Below, one piece after another: positions 1 through 7,541 of a stretch of DNA of 12,551 nucleotides (its first letter is position 1; every line of letters begins with the position of its first letter). Both the position numbers and the translations under genes were made by a program. A model generated the notes under the pieces. That model was not told the origin of the DNA. It made no database searches and saw only the letters and a program-made list of their open reading frames with translations. Source of the DNA: Rhodospirillaceae bacterium (GTDB lineage Bacteria > Pseudomonadota > Alphaproteobacteria > Rhodospirillales > Magnetovibrionaceae); assembly GCA_002732845.1 (NCBI GenBank), contig NVSZ01000003.1, forward strand, positions 37,865 through 50,415. The letters are read 5' to 3'.

Positions 1-129
1 AGCCACACCACCAGCAAAATGACCAAACAAGACCGCCAAGCCATGATCAAATACTTAAATCAAGTAAACCCCATCGAAAACCGCATAAAAGCCAAAAAAG
101 CCCCTGAAACCAACGATGAAGAGTGGTGA
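1..129 (+). CDS. 3' end of a gene, probably a c-type cytochrome (partial)
   Basis: Frame 1 is open from the first base to a TGA at 127-129, giving the last 42 residues of a protein whose start lies outside the window. The tail reads SHTTSKMTKQDRQAMIKYL followed by NQVNPIENRI and a charged, lysine-rich end. In many alcohol-dehydrogenase-type cytochrome c domains the C-terminal helix has the pattern 'TSKlT-D-rAi-YLkslpPieN', and the match here is good by eye. No CxxCH haem site can be seen because that part of the domain would lie upstream. The cytochrome assignment is therefore an inference from a short motif. The reading frame itself is likely real: it ends at a stop next to a terminator-like hairpin, and the next gene starts about 115 bases later on the same strand. 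Confidence 0.5.
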   Translation, partial: SHTTSKMTKQDRQAMIKYLNQVNPIENRIKAKKAPETNDEEW

Positions 130-139
130 TGGGCTTTTT
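95..139 (+). terminator. Possible Rho-independent terminator overlapping the 3' end of the first gene
   Basis: AAAAAGCCC at 95-103 is the exact reverse complement of GGGCTTTTT at 131-139. This gives a 9-bp stem that ends in five T, the usual shape of an intrinsic terminator. The loop is long at 27 bases, but ACCA (109-112) and TGGT (124-127) could pair inside it and shorten it. The stop codon of the upstream gene lies in the loop, so the last codons of that gene form the left arm. The long loop is the weak point. Confidence 0.42.
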
Positions 140-175
140 CGAATGAGCTCGGCACGGCCCCTTGCATTCAGACCA

Positions 176-204
176 TTGCGCCCGGCTGTTGAGCGCTTTA
201 TCCT
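176..204 (+). promoter_or_regulatory. Weak sigma70-like promoter candidate for the LysM-psd-pssA group
   Basis: TTGCGC at 176-181 and TATCCT at 199-204 are separated by 17 bases. They match the -35 and -10 consensus at 3 of 6 and 4 of 6 positions, which is weak. Placement after a terminator-like hairpin and just before the LysM gene is what makes it plausible. The inverted repeat at 202-224 would cover the transcription start region. Confidence 0.22.
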
Positions 205-224
205 ATGTATCAAGTATACATGGG
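202..224. repeat. Inverted repeat in the leader of the LysM gene
   Basis: ATGTAT at 205-210 is the exact reverse complement of ATACAT at 216-221, with a five-base centre CAAGT. With CC at 202-203 facing GG at 223-224 and one T-G pair, the symmetry extends to nine pairs. It lies seven bases before the Shine-Dalgarno sequence of the LysM gene and overlaps the candidate -10 box. It could be an operator for a dimeric regulator or a small leader hairpin. No known operator consensus is recognised. Confidence 0.35.
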
Positions 225-243
225 ATTTTTAGGAGGGGTCGAC

Positions 244-1194
244 GTGAGCAAATCCGTCATCTTAGGCATTATTGGCGTCGTTATCATCGCGATCGCCGTT
301 GGTTTCAGCGTTATGAAAGACCCGGTCGATGCGCCCGTCGCCAAAAAACCAGAAACGCCCCCCCCCGCCGAAGCTCAAGCCGAAACCATCATCCCCCCAA
401 CATTTGACGTGGTGCGGGTGAACCCCGAAGGCAACGCCGTGATGGCGGGGCGCGCCCACCCCATGAGCACCGTTGAAATTCTCGATGATGAAGCCGTTTT
501 TGGCCAGGTCACAACCGACCGCCATGGCGAATGGGTGTTTGTGCCTGAAAATCTTTTAGAACCTGGCGAACGTCATTTGGGTCTACGCATGTTGCGCGAA
601 GGTCATGATCCGGTTTTATCCGAACATATCGTGATCTTGGTGGTGCCGGAACGGTCCGCCAACTCAGACGGAGCCTTGGCCTTAAAAGTCCGCCGCGATG
701 GCACGGGCAACAGTGAAGTCCTGCAAAAGCCCGGCATTTCCGACGTCTTTGGCGTGGATGCCATCGATTACGGGGACGGTCAATTGTCCATCAGCGGTCA
801 TGCGACACCGGGCAAATCTGTGCACCTGTACATCGACAACCGCTTCATCGGCAAAACCACCGCCGATGAAGCCAAAGGTTTGTGGCGCTTGTCCCCTGAA
901 AATGACATTGCTCCCGGAACGTATACCCTGCGCGCCGATATGGTGGACGATCAAGCCAAGGTCATTGCGCGCCGCGAAATGCCGTTCCAACGGGCCGCAC
1001 CCGAAGACACCCAAAACTTAAAACCCGGAACCTTTGCCGTGGTTCAACCCGGCAACAGCCTGTGGCGTTTGGCGCGCAAAACCTATGGCGACGGTGTGCG
1101 TTATCATTTGATTTTCGAAGCCAATCGGGACCAAATTCAAACCCCTGATATGATTTATCCAGGTCAGGTCTTTCGTTTACCCGACAATCAGTGA
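244..1194 (+). CDS. Membrane-anchored LysM-domain protein with Ig-like repeats
   Basis: Probable envelope protein that binds peptidoglycan through a C-terminal LysM domain. The GTG start at 244 is chosen because AGGAGG at 231-236 precedes it by seven bases and the protein then opens directly with a membrane segment (residues 4-23). An in-frame ATG at 205 has no such site and would add 13 residues, for a total of 329. In the 316-residue form, a proline/alanine-rich linker (about 28-50) is followed by two beta-rich, Ig-like modules (about 54-136 and 163-248), each with a 'G-A-P-V-I' or 'G-A-PG-V-IDN' core and a 'G-W' strand. The LysM domain spans about 264-313, with PGNSLWRLARKTYGDG and an IYPGQVFRLP end. 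Enzyme motifs are absent, so a structural or scaffolding role is inferred. It lies 67 bases upstream of psd on the same strand. Confidence 0.82.
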   Translation: MSKSVILGIIGVVIIAIAVGFSVMKDPVDAPVAKKPETPPPAEAQAETIIPPTFDVVRVNPEGNAVMAGRAHPMSTVEILDDEAVFGQVTTDRHGEWVFVPENLLEPGERHLGLRMLREGHDPVLSEHIVILVVPERSANSDGALALKVRRDGTGNSEVLQKPGISDVFGVDAIDYGDGQLSISGHATPGKSVHLYIDNRFIGKTTADEAKGLWRLSPENDIAPGTYTLRADMVDDQAKVIARREMPFQRAAPEDTQNLKPGTFAVVQPGNSLWRLARKTYGDGVRYHLIFEANRDQIQTPDMIYPGQVFRLPDNQ

Positions 1195-1222
1195 TACATA
1201 GCTATTCAAGAAAGCTTAAAAC

Positions 1223-1241
1223 TTTGGGGATTTCCCCCAAA
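1223..1241. repeat. Short hairpin between the LysM gene and psd
   Basis: TTTGGGG at 1223-1229 pairs exactly with CCCCAAA at 1235-1241 around a five-base loop. No T-run follows on the plus strand, so it is not a standard terminator. It ends just before the AAGGAAG ribosome-binding region of psd (1248-1254). It could affect psd translation or mRNA stability, which is inference only. Confidence 0.35.
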
Positions 1242-1261
1242 ATGAAAAAGGAAGACTGCCC

Positions 1262-1945
1262 GTGAAGGACGTATTGGTACCGATTAACCCAGCAGGTTGG
1301 CCATTTATCGCCATGTTTGCCGTGATTGCTCTGGTTCTTGCTTACATTGCTGAACCTTTGGGTTGGGTTGGTGTTATTTTGACCCTGTGGTGTGTTTACT
1401 TTTTCCGCGATCCCAATCGCGTCACCCCGATCCGCGAAGATTTGGTCATCGCACCCGCCGACGGACGCATTTGCCTGATTGACGAAGCCATCCCGCCCGC
1501 AGAATTGGACATGGGCGATGCGGCTTTGCAACGGGTATGCATTTTCATGAATGTATTTAACGTTCACGTGAACCGCGCACCGATGGAGGGTACCATCACC
1601 AAACTGGCATACCGCCCCGGCAAATTCTTAAATGCCGATTTGGATAAAGCCAGTGAATTTAACGAACGCCAATCTTTGCGCATGAAAACCAAAGAAGGCC
1701 ACGACATTGCGTTTGTGCAAATCGCGGGTTTGATCGCACGGCGCATCGTTTGTCAGGTCCAAGAGGGCACCGAACTGAAAGCCGGCGAACGCTTTGGCCT
1801 GATCCGTTTTGGTTCTCGCGTTGATGTGTACATGCCCAAAGGCACCGCACCAATGGTCGCCGTTGGACAATTGACCACAGCTGGCGAAACCGTGATTGCG
1901 GATATTAAATCCAAAGAATCTGCACGTGTTGGTGAAATTCACTAA
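1262..1945 (+). CDS. psd: Phosphatidylserine decarboxylase proenzyme
   Basis: Converts phosphatidylserine to phosphatidylethanolamine at the inner membrane, using a pyruvoyl group made by self-cleavage. The product is 227 residues, the size of the short proteobacterial form. N-terminal hydrophobic segments at about 12-30 and 33-47 precede the [11 protein letters not shown] signature. Family landmarks are APADG (64-68, catalytic Asp67), [13 protein letters not shown] (95-107, with His102) and [11 protein letters not shown] (182-192). Cleavage is expected between Gly184 and Ser185, with Ser185 becoming the pyruvoyl group of the small subunit. The GTG start has an AAGGA-type site about nine bases upstream, and the encoded [10 protein letters not shown] leads directly into the first membrane segment. 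pssA follows after 18 bases, so substrate synthesis and use are encoded together. Confidence 0.95.
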   Translation: MKDVLVPINPAGWPFIAMFAVIALVLAYIAEPLGWVGVILTLWCVYFFRDPNRVTPIREDLVIAPADGRICLIDEAIPPAELDMGDAALQRVCIFMNVFNVHVNRAPMEGTITKLAYRPGKFLNADLDKASEFNERQSLRMKTKEGHDIAFVQIAGLIARRIVCQVQEGTELKAGERFGLIRFGSRVDVYMPKGTAPMVAVGQLTTAGETVIADIKSKESARVGEIH

Positions 1946-1963
1946 GAATAAAGGTTCTGATCC

Positions 1964-2797
1964 ATGTCTGACCCCACGCCTGACCAAATGTCTGACTCGG
2001 AAAAGATGAAGCGACCAAAACGCATCCGCTTATCTTTAAACGTCATGATACCCAACATGCTGACGTTGTTGGCGTTGTGTTCCGGGCTGACGGCCATTCG
2101 TTTTGCCTATGAAGGACGATGGGAACATGCGTGCTTGGCGATTTTTGCCGCCGCCGTATTGGATGCTTTGGACGGACGCATTGCGCGCTTACTGAAAGGC
2201 ACCTCTAAATTCGGCGCCGAACTTGATTCCCTCGCCGATATTTTAAGCTTTGGTGTGGCACCGGGCATGATGTTGTATTTCTGGTCTTTAGAAACCGTTG
2301 GGCGGTTTGGCTGGATCTTGGTGCTGATTTACGCCATGGCGTGCGCTCTGCGTTTGGCCCGGTTCAACACCGCCACCGAAGACCCGAACCCGCCGGCGTG
2401 GGCCGCAAATTTCTTTGCCGGAGTCCCGGCCCCCATGGCTGCCGGGCTGGTGCTTTTGCCCATGGTGATTTCGTTTAATCTGTTCGGTGATTTCATGCGC
2501 CGCCCAGAAGTGGTCGCCGGATTTGTCTTGCTGGTCTCCTTCTTGATGGTCAGCAATATTCCAACTTATTCCTTTAAAAAGGTCAAATTGGCCCCCAGCT
2601 TGATTTTGCCGTTAATGGTCGCGGTCGGCATGGTCATTGCTTCGATGTTAAGCGCGCCTTGGGTCACCCTATCCGGCATTTTGGCGAGCTATATCATTTC
2701 GATCCCGCTGTCTATTCGCAGCCACCGGATAATCAGCAAAGGCGGCATTCCAGACCTCTTTGAATTGGATGATACGAACGGCGAAAATCGCCCTTAA
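1964..2797 (+). CDS. pssA: CDP-diacylglycerol-serine O-phosphatidyltransferase (phosphatidylserine synthase)
   Basis: Makes phosphatidylserine from CDP-diacylglycerol and L-serine in the inner membrane, the step before Psd. The 277-residue protein has the full CDP-alcohol phosphatidyltransferase motif at 67-92: Asp67, Asp70-Gly71, Ala74-Arg75, Gly84, Asp88 and Asp92, with the spacing DGx2ARx8Gx3Dx3D that holds the two metal ions. Several hydrophobic segments follow (about 117-135, 150-172, 183-198, 212-229 and 233-250). IPNMLTLLALCSG at 29-41 is typical of the membrane-type (type II) enzyme. An AAGG site lies before the ATG at 1964; a second in-frame ATG at 1988 is possible but less well placed. 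The stop codon overlaps that of the convergent RND pump gene by two bases, and the two coding regions by four. Confidence 0.94.
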   Translation: MSDPTPDQMSDSEKMKRPKRIRLSLNVMIPNMLTLLALCSGLTAIRFAYEGRWEHACLAIFAAAVLDALDGRIARLLKGTSKFGAELDSLADILSFGVAPGMMLYFWSLETVGRFGWILVLIYAMACALRLARFNTATEDPNPPAWAANFFAGVPAPMAAGLVLLPMVISFNLFGDFMRRPEVVAGFVLLVSFLMVSNIPTYSFKKVKLAPSLILPLMVAVGMVIASMLSAPWVTLSGILASYIISIPLSIRSHRIISKGGIPDLFELDDTNGENRP

Positions 2798-2810
2798 GCC
2801 GCCCGTTTGT
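2774..2810. terminator. Bulged inverted repeat spanning the two convergent stop codons
   Basis: The left arm 2774-2783 (ACGAACGGCG) faces the right arm 2800-2810 (CGCCCGTTTGT). They form about ten pairs with one bulged C and one G-T pair, around a 16-base loop that contains the shared TTAA. A smaller alternative hairpin, GGCGA at 2780-2784 with TCGCC at 2788-2792, is also possible. No T-run follows on either strand, so it would be an atypical bidirectional terminator at best. It may equally be a chance feature of coding sequence. Confidence 0.28.
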
Positions 2811-5800
2811 GATGCCACCATTTCGAAACATTTTCCCGGACCATCAATGCCGATGGCGTGACGAGCAGTGTTAAAATGGTCGCAAAACCCAAGCCATAAA
2901 CGATAGAGATAGACAACTGCACCCACATCATATTGGCGGGAGCCCCCACAACGATTGTACGGTTGATAAAGTCCAAGCCCACATTCATGGCCATAGGCAA
3001 CAGGCCCAACATGGTGGTGATGGTGGTCAGAAGCACCGGACGTAAGCGTTGAGCCCCGGTATGCAAAATTGCATCGCGCACACTTTCATGGTCGCCCCGC
3101 AAACGGTCAAAGGTGTCGATGAGCACAATATTGTTGTTCACAACGATGCCCGCCAAGGCAATCACACCAATGCCGCCCATGACGATGCCAAACGGTTGCC
3201 CCGTCACCAACAGGCCAATAAAGACCCCCAACGTAGACATAATCACACCCGACAAGATTAAGAATGCGGAATAGAAACTGTTAAATTGCGTGACCAGAAT
3301 AATCGCAATCAGAAACAGTGCCACGCCGAAGGCCTTGGTCAAAAATGCTTTGGCTTTGTCTTGCTCTTCGTCTTCGCCTTTAAAACGCACAGAGATCCTG
3401 GAATCGATATCAGCCGTTTCCATATAGGCCTGAATGCCTTGCACAATATTGTCCGCCAAAACACCCTTTTGCACATCGGCCTTGATCATCACGACGCGGC
3501 GAGAATCTGTGCGGCTGATGGTGCCGACCTTGGGTTGAGGACGTTTGCGAACAAAGTTTGAAATCGGAATCAAACCAAAATCGGTGTTCACACGAATGCT
3601 ATCGACTTCTTCTAAATTTCGATAGCGCGCCGGAAAACGAACGCGGATATCAATTTCATCATCGATATCTTTGGGCCGATAGGTGCTGAGACGAATGCCC
3701 GATGTCGCCAAGCGAATGGTTTCGCCAACCGACGAAATACTGGCGCCAAATTTTGCCGCTTGAGCACGATCCACATCAAACACCCAATCAATGCCCGGCA
3801 AAGGCAAGGTATCTTCAATATCAATCAAACCTTCGATGGTGCTGAGTTTTTCTTTGATCGCTTTGGCCGCCGGAATCAACAAGTCCGGATAGCGTGAAGA
3901 CAGTTCAATCTGTACCGCCTTACCAACCGGAGGCCCACCCTTTTGCTTGACCGCATTAATGATGATGCCCGCAATTGGCTCTGTGCGTTTGCGGACTTCA
4001 TCCAAAATCCAATCGACCTTGGGCCGGGTTTGCCAATCATCAAATTCTAAGAACACCGTGCCAATAATATCTTCGGCGGCTTCGCCCGTGGGGTTGGATC
4101 GCGTACGGGTGTAGACCATTTGAATACCCGTCACTTTTGCGGCTTCTATTTCGACTTCGCGCATCAAAGCATCGCGCTCCCAGATGGACAAATTGCCCCG
4201 TGCACGGACTTGGATTTGGGCTGTTGACGGTTCTGAATCCGGAAAAAATTCAATGCCGTTGCCAAATTCAACATAGGCAAACAACACCAAAAACAAGGCC
4301 GCAACCGAACTTGCCAAAACCGTGGCGGGACGATTTAAGGCCCCTTTTAAAATCCGCAAATAAGCTTCGGTTATGGGCGAAGGCTTGCCGTCATCATCGT
4401 CGGCGGGGGCAATCGGCTTTCCAAAATACGCGCCCAATGTGGGCACAAATACCATCGCCATCAACAACGACGCACTCAACGTCGCGATCAAGGTAATGGG
4501 CAGATATTTCATAAATTCACCCACCACACCCGGCCAAAATAGCAACGGCAAAAAGGCCGCCAAGGTGGTCAGCGTGGATGCCACAATCGGCGGGGCCATC
4601 CGTTTAGCAGCCAGCGAATAAGCAAGTTTGCGGTCCATGCCTTCGGTCATTTTTCGATCGGCAAATTCGGTGACCACGATGACACCGTCCACCAACATGC
4701 CAACCGCCAGAACCAGCCCGAACAAAACCACGATGTTCATGGTCAGGCCCATCAGGTGCAACACCAACACACCTGTCAAAAACGATCCGGGTATCGCCAC
4801 ACCGACCAAGGTCGCTGACCGCCAGCCGAGCGCCGCCACAACAACAACCATCACCAACAGCACCGCACTGATGACGCTGTTTTCTAACGTTGATAAGCGT
4901 TCGATGATGACCTTTGATTTGTCCTGAGCATAAGAAATTTCGATCGCATCACGGACTTCATCCGGCCATTCGGCGCGGTCGCGCTGCACAACCTTTTTAA
5001 TCTCTTCGACCGTGGAAATCAGATTTTGCCCGGAGCGCTTGGATACTTCTAAGGTCACCGCTGGGTTGCCGTTGATGCGGGCAAAGCTTCTGGGATCTTT
5101 GAAACTTCGGCGCACTTCACCGATGTCGCTCAACACAATCACCGCGTCGCCCTGTACCGTCACGGGCAACTGCATAATTTCTTCCAATGAATTGATCAGG
5201 CCCGGAATTTTTAAGGTAAAGCTGCCGTGCCCCGTATCTTGTTTGCCCGCCGCCACCAATCGGTTTGAACTTTGCACGCTGGCAATCGCTTGAGCCGGGC
5301 TGAGGCCATAGCTTTCGATCTTCACCGGGTCAATCAAAATTTCGACCATTTCTTCACGCGTTCCGGTCAGTTTTGCTTTTAGAACGGCGGTTATAGATTC
5401 AATTTCGTCTTTCAAATTCAGCCCCAATTGTAACAAGGCGCGTTCGGGAACCGGACCAGATAAGGTCACCACGACCACCGGGAATTTTGAAAAATTGATC
5501 TCTTCGATCACCGGAGCATCGCTGTCTTCCGGCAAATTGGGAATCGCCACATCGACCTGATCGCGGACATCGGTCATGGCCTTGTCCACATCAAACCCGG
5601 CTTCGAATTCCAACACCACGTTGGCACCGCCTTCGTAGCCCTTGGCGCGTAATTCTTTTAAGCCTTCGACCGAACGGAGCTCTTGTTCCAGCGGGCGGAT
5701 CAAGAGGTTTTCGGTGTCTTCGGGGGAAATGCCTTCGTGTGACACGCGCACGATGATCATCGGAATATTGATGTCGGGTTCGGCTTCCTTGGGGATTTCT

Positions 5801-5892
5801 ACATAGCCAATTGTGCCTGCAATCAACAACAACAGCAGTGTTGAAAGCGTGGTGCGAGCTTTGGAAAAGGCGAGATCAATGATTGCGCGCAT
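2794..5892 (-). CDS. RND-family efflux pump, inner-membrane permease subunit
   Basis: Proton-driven export pump of the resistance-nodulation-division superfamily, expected to act as a trimer with the adaptor encoded just upstream. At 1032 residues it has the usual full length. Visible parts are the first membrane helix (about 13-30), a first periplasmic region (about 31-335), membrane helices 2-6 (about 338-490), helix 7 (about 523-541), a second periplasmic region (about 542-850) and helices 8-12 (about 853-1012). In helix 4 the motif is GMLVDGVIVV (398-407), so Asp402 is kept but the second Asp of AcrB is Gly403. In helix 10 AGIVVNNNIVLID (914-926) has Asn919 where AcrB has Lys940; Thr956 of helix 11 is kept. 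The substrate cannot be told from sequence. A gap of only four bases separates it from the adaptor gene. An outer-membrane channel gene is not present in the window. Confidence 0.95.
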   Translation of the reverse strand: MRAIIDLAFSKARTTLSTLLLLLIAGTIGYVEIPKEAEPDINIPMIIVRVSHEGISPEDTENLLIRPLEQELRSVEGLKELRAKGYEGGANVVLEFEAGFDVDKAMTDVRDQVDVAIPNLPEDSDAPVIEEINFSKFPVVVVTLSGPVPERALLQLGLNLKDEIESITAVLKAKLTGTREEMVEILIDPVKIESYGLSPAQAIASVQSSNRLVAAGKQDTGHGSFTLKIPGLINSLEEIMQLPVTVQGDAVIVLSDIGEVRRSFKDPRSFARINGNPAVTLEVSKRSGQNLISTVEEIKKVVQRDRAEWPDEVRDAIEISYAQDKSKVIIERLSTLENSVISAVLLVMVVVVAALGWRSATLVGVAIPGSFLTGVLVLHLMGLTMNIVVLFGLVLAVGMLVDGVIVVTEFADRKMTEGMDRKLAYSLAAKRMAPPIVASTLTTLAAFLPLLFWPGVVGEFMKYLPITLIATLSASLLMAMVFVPTLGAYFGKPIAPADDDDGKPSPITEAYLRILKGALNRPATVLASSVAALFLVLFAYVEFGNGIEFFPDSEPSTAQIQVRARGNLSIWERDALMREVEIEAAKVTGIQMVYTRTRSNPTGEAAEDIIGTVFLEFDDWQTRPKVDWILDEVRKRTEPIAGIIINAVKQKGGPPVGKAVQIELSSRYPDLLIPAAKAIKEKLSTIEGLIDIEDTLPLPGIDWVFDVDRAQAAKFGASISSVGETIRLATSGIRLSTYRPKDIDDEIDIRVRFPARYRNLEEVDSIRVNTDFGLIPISNFVRKRPQPKVGTISRTDSRRVVMIKADVQKGVLADNIVQGIQAYMETADIDSRISVRFKGEDEEQDKAKAFLTKAFGVALFLIAIILVTQFNSFYSAFLILSGVIMSTLGVFIGLLVTGQPFGIVMGGIGVIALAGIVVNNNIVLIDTFDRLRGDHESVRDAILHTGAQRLRPVLLTTITTMLGLLPMAMNVGLDFINRTIVVGAPANMMWVQLSISIVYGLGFATILTLLVTPSALMVRENVSKWWHHKRAA

Positions 5893-5896
5893 GAAA

Positions 5897-7000
5897 TCAG
5901 TTCCCTTGCCGGGGTTGGGAAATCATGGATTTTAAATTGCCTTCGACGGGATCAACGGTTTGCCCGACGCTGACAAAATCTTGGCCCACTGAAATGACCG
6001 TAATCGATGCTGGCAAGCCACTTAACCACATGCCATCGATGGTATCGGAAACCACCTTAACAGGATAAAATTCGACAATGTTGTTCGCACTGACGGTTTT
6101 TACGCCCACGTTGCCTTCGCTGTCCAAGGTCAGCAAAGCCGGCGTGATGCGGTGCGAAAACAAAGTTTTCATGGGCAATTGAATTTCCGCCGTAATGCCT
6201 TCGCGTACACTTTCATCCGTAATGTCCAACGTGACTTCAACATCAAACGTGCGGGTCAACGCATTCGATACACTGGAAATATAAGACACCGTACCCGTTA
6301 ATTCCCGATCATCAGGCAGGCGCACCATGGCGGCTTTGCCCAAGGCGATATCTTGAATATTGCGTTCGGCAACTTGGCCCATGGCGACCATTTTTGTCAA
6401 ATCAACTATGCGCCCAATGAGGCCGCCCGCTTTGTCAAAATAATCCCCGGCCTTCACAGGCAAGGTATCAATCACGCCCGCCAATGGAGCCTTCACGGTC
6501 GTATTGTCTAAGTTCCGTTTCATACGCGTGACTTGAGCTTTTGCGGCTTCCAAATCGGCCTTGGCTTGGGCTTCTGTCAATTGCGAACTATAACCGCCCT
6601 TGCGCAATTTGCGGGCAGCCTCATAAGCAATTTCGCGTTGTTTCATGCGCGCCCGGCTTTCGGCAAGGCGACCTTTGCGGTCTTCCCCATCGATGTGCAA
6701 AATCACGTCACCAGCTTTTACCCGGTCACCCTTCGCCACCACAACGTCTGAAACATGGCCCAAGACCTGAGCTCGAATGTTCACCGCTTGGTCGGCCTGA
6801 ATGCGCCCCATCACGCGAATGGTTTGAGTGTGGAGTTCGCCGCCGATGGTCATCACGCGGACACGGGGGACATAGAGGGCTTGGGTTTTCTTACTCGTGT
6901 TTTCTTCTGACACTTGGGCCGAGTTCTTAAACAGACCGGAGCCCATCCAAAGCACGGTCAGGATCAAAATCACGAGGGCTGTTTTATAGGATGTTTTCAT
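5897..7000 (-). CDS. RND efflux periplasmic adaptor (membrane fusion protein)
   Basis: Links the RND pump to an outer-membrane channel. The 367-residue protein begins with a membrane anchor or uncleaved signal (about 8-23). It then shows the adaptor layout: first lipoyl half with IRAQVLGHVSDVVVAKGDRV (75-94) and GDVILHID, a short helical hairpin (about 108-165, rich in Ala, Lys, Arg and Glu), and second lipoyl half TTVKAPLAGVIDTLPVKAGD (167-186). The beta-barrel (about 203-280) and membrane-proximal domain (about 281-350) come last. No lipobox cysteine is seen at the N-terminus. Its ATG overlaps the marR stop in an ATGA (6997-7000), with a perfect AAGGAG (plus-strand 7008-7013) seven bases upstream inside marR, so translation is probably coupled. 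Confidence 0.93.
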   Translation of the reverse strand: MKTSYKTALVILILTVLWMGSGLFKNSAQVSEENTSKKTQALYVPRVRVMTIGGELHTQTIRVMGRIQADQAVNIRAQVLGHVSDVVVAKGDRVKAGDVILHIDGEDRKGRLAESRARMKQREIAYEAARKLRKGGYSSQLTEAQAKADLEAAKAQVTRMKRNLDNTTVKAPLAGVIDTLPVKAGDYFDKAGGLIGRIVDLTKMVAMGQVAERNIQDIALGKAAMVRLPDDRELTGTVSYISSVSNALTRTFDVEVTLDITDESVREGITAEIQLPMKTLFSHRITPALLTLDSEGNVGVKTVSANNIVEFYPVKVVSDTIDGMWLSGLPASITVISVGQDFVSVGQTVDPVEGNLKSMISQPRQGN

Positions 7001-7503
7001 GATTGATCTCCTTGATCGTCAGTCATATTGTCAATGACCCGCTTTAACAACGCGCACAATTGAGCTTCGTCTTGATCCGAAAAACCGTCTAGGGCCTGCG
7101 CCAGATTAGCTTCTGCTTCGGGCACCAATTCGCGCCACAACGCCGCACCATGTTCGGTCAGGTTCACATGGACTTGGCGGCGGTCGCGCACGTTGCGATC
7201 ACGTTTCACCAACCCATCACGTTCCATGCGGTCGATGGTGCGTGATAATGTGGGTGTTTCTACGGCGACCCGTTCGGATAATTCTTTTTGGGTTAGACCA
7301 TCAATTTCCCACAACACCACCAACACCACCCATTGAGCCACCGTCACGCCATGAACTTTCAAACGTTCGGTCAACCCTCGGTGCGATAGTTTTTGCGCAT
7401 AACTGATCAGATACGTTGCCGCGGACTCACGACTTTTCTTAACCACCGCTGAAAATTCAGCACTTGGCTGGGGTGGGACATAATCGGGAATTAATTTACT
7501 CAT
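6997..7503 (-). CDS. MarR-family transcriptional regulator
   Basis: Probable ligand-responsive repressor of the efflux operon of which it is the first gene. The 168-residue protein has the MarR winged helix-turn-helix: VTVAQWVVLVVLWEIDGLTQKEL style helices (about 53-75), a recognition helix VETPTLSRTIDRMERDGLV (81-99) and a wing RNVRDRRQVHVNLTEHG (103-119). The final helix (about 121-160) would complete the dimer interface. It has an N-terminal extension of about 25 residues before the first core helix. The arrangement marR-adaptor-pump on one transcript, with a near-palindrome over the predicted promoter, fits autoregulation that also controls the pump. The inducer is unknown. Confidence 0.93.
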   Translation of the reverse strand: MSKLIPDYVPPQPSAEFSAVVKKSRESAATYLISYAQKLSHRGLTERLKVHGVTVAQWVVLVVLWEIDGLTQKELSERVAVETPTLSRTIDRMERDGLVKRDRNVRDRRQVHVNLTEHGAALWRELVPEAEANLAQALDGFSDQDEAQLCALLKRVIDNMTDDQGDQS

Positions 7504-7514
7504 GGGTATTTAAC

Positions 7515-7541
7515 CTGATTTTTAATAATGTTTAAAATCAG
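7515..7541. promoter_or_regulatory. Candidate MarR operator (27-bp near-palindrome)
   Basis: CTGATTTTTAA at 7515-7525 faces TTTAAAATCAG at 7531-7541 around a five-base centre, TAATG. Ten of eleven positions pair, including an unbroken outer arm of CTGATTTT with AAAATCAG. It ends 12 bases before the marR start codon and covers the predicted -10 box and most of the spacer, so a bound dimer would block RNA polymerase. The size and A/T-rich centre suit MarR-family operators in general; the pairing with this regulator is inferred from position. Confidence 0.6.

Noticed and set aside
205..243. Upstream ATG start for the LysM protein (329-residue form)
   Set aside because: No ribosome-binding site precedes it, it falls inside an inverted repeat, and the GTG at 244 has an ideal AGGAGG seven bases upstream and gives an N-terminus that enters the membrane segment directly.
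3049..5293. Several plus-strand reading frames opposite the RND pump gene
   Set aside because: Their predicted products are low-complexity or resemble no family, and the minus-strand frame is a clear full-length RND pump; they are shadows of it.
7310..7335. Repeated CACCAC-type units that resemble a short tandem repeat
   Set aside because: They are in frame within marR and encode a Val/Leu-rich helix (VVLVVLW); simple codon repetition explains the pattern.
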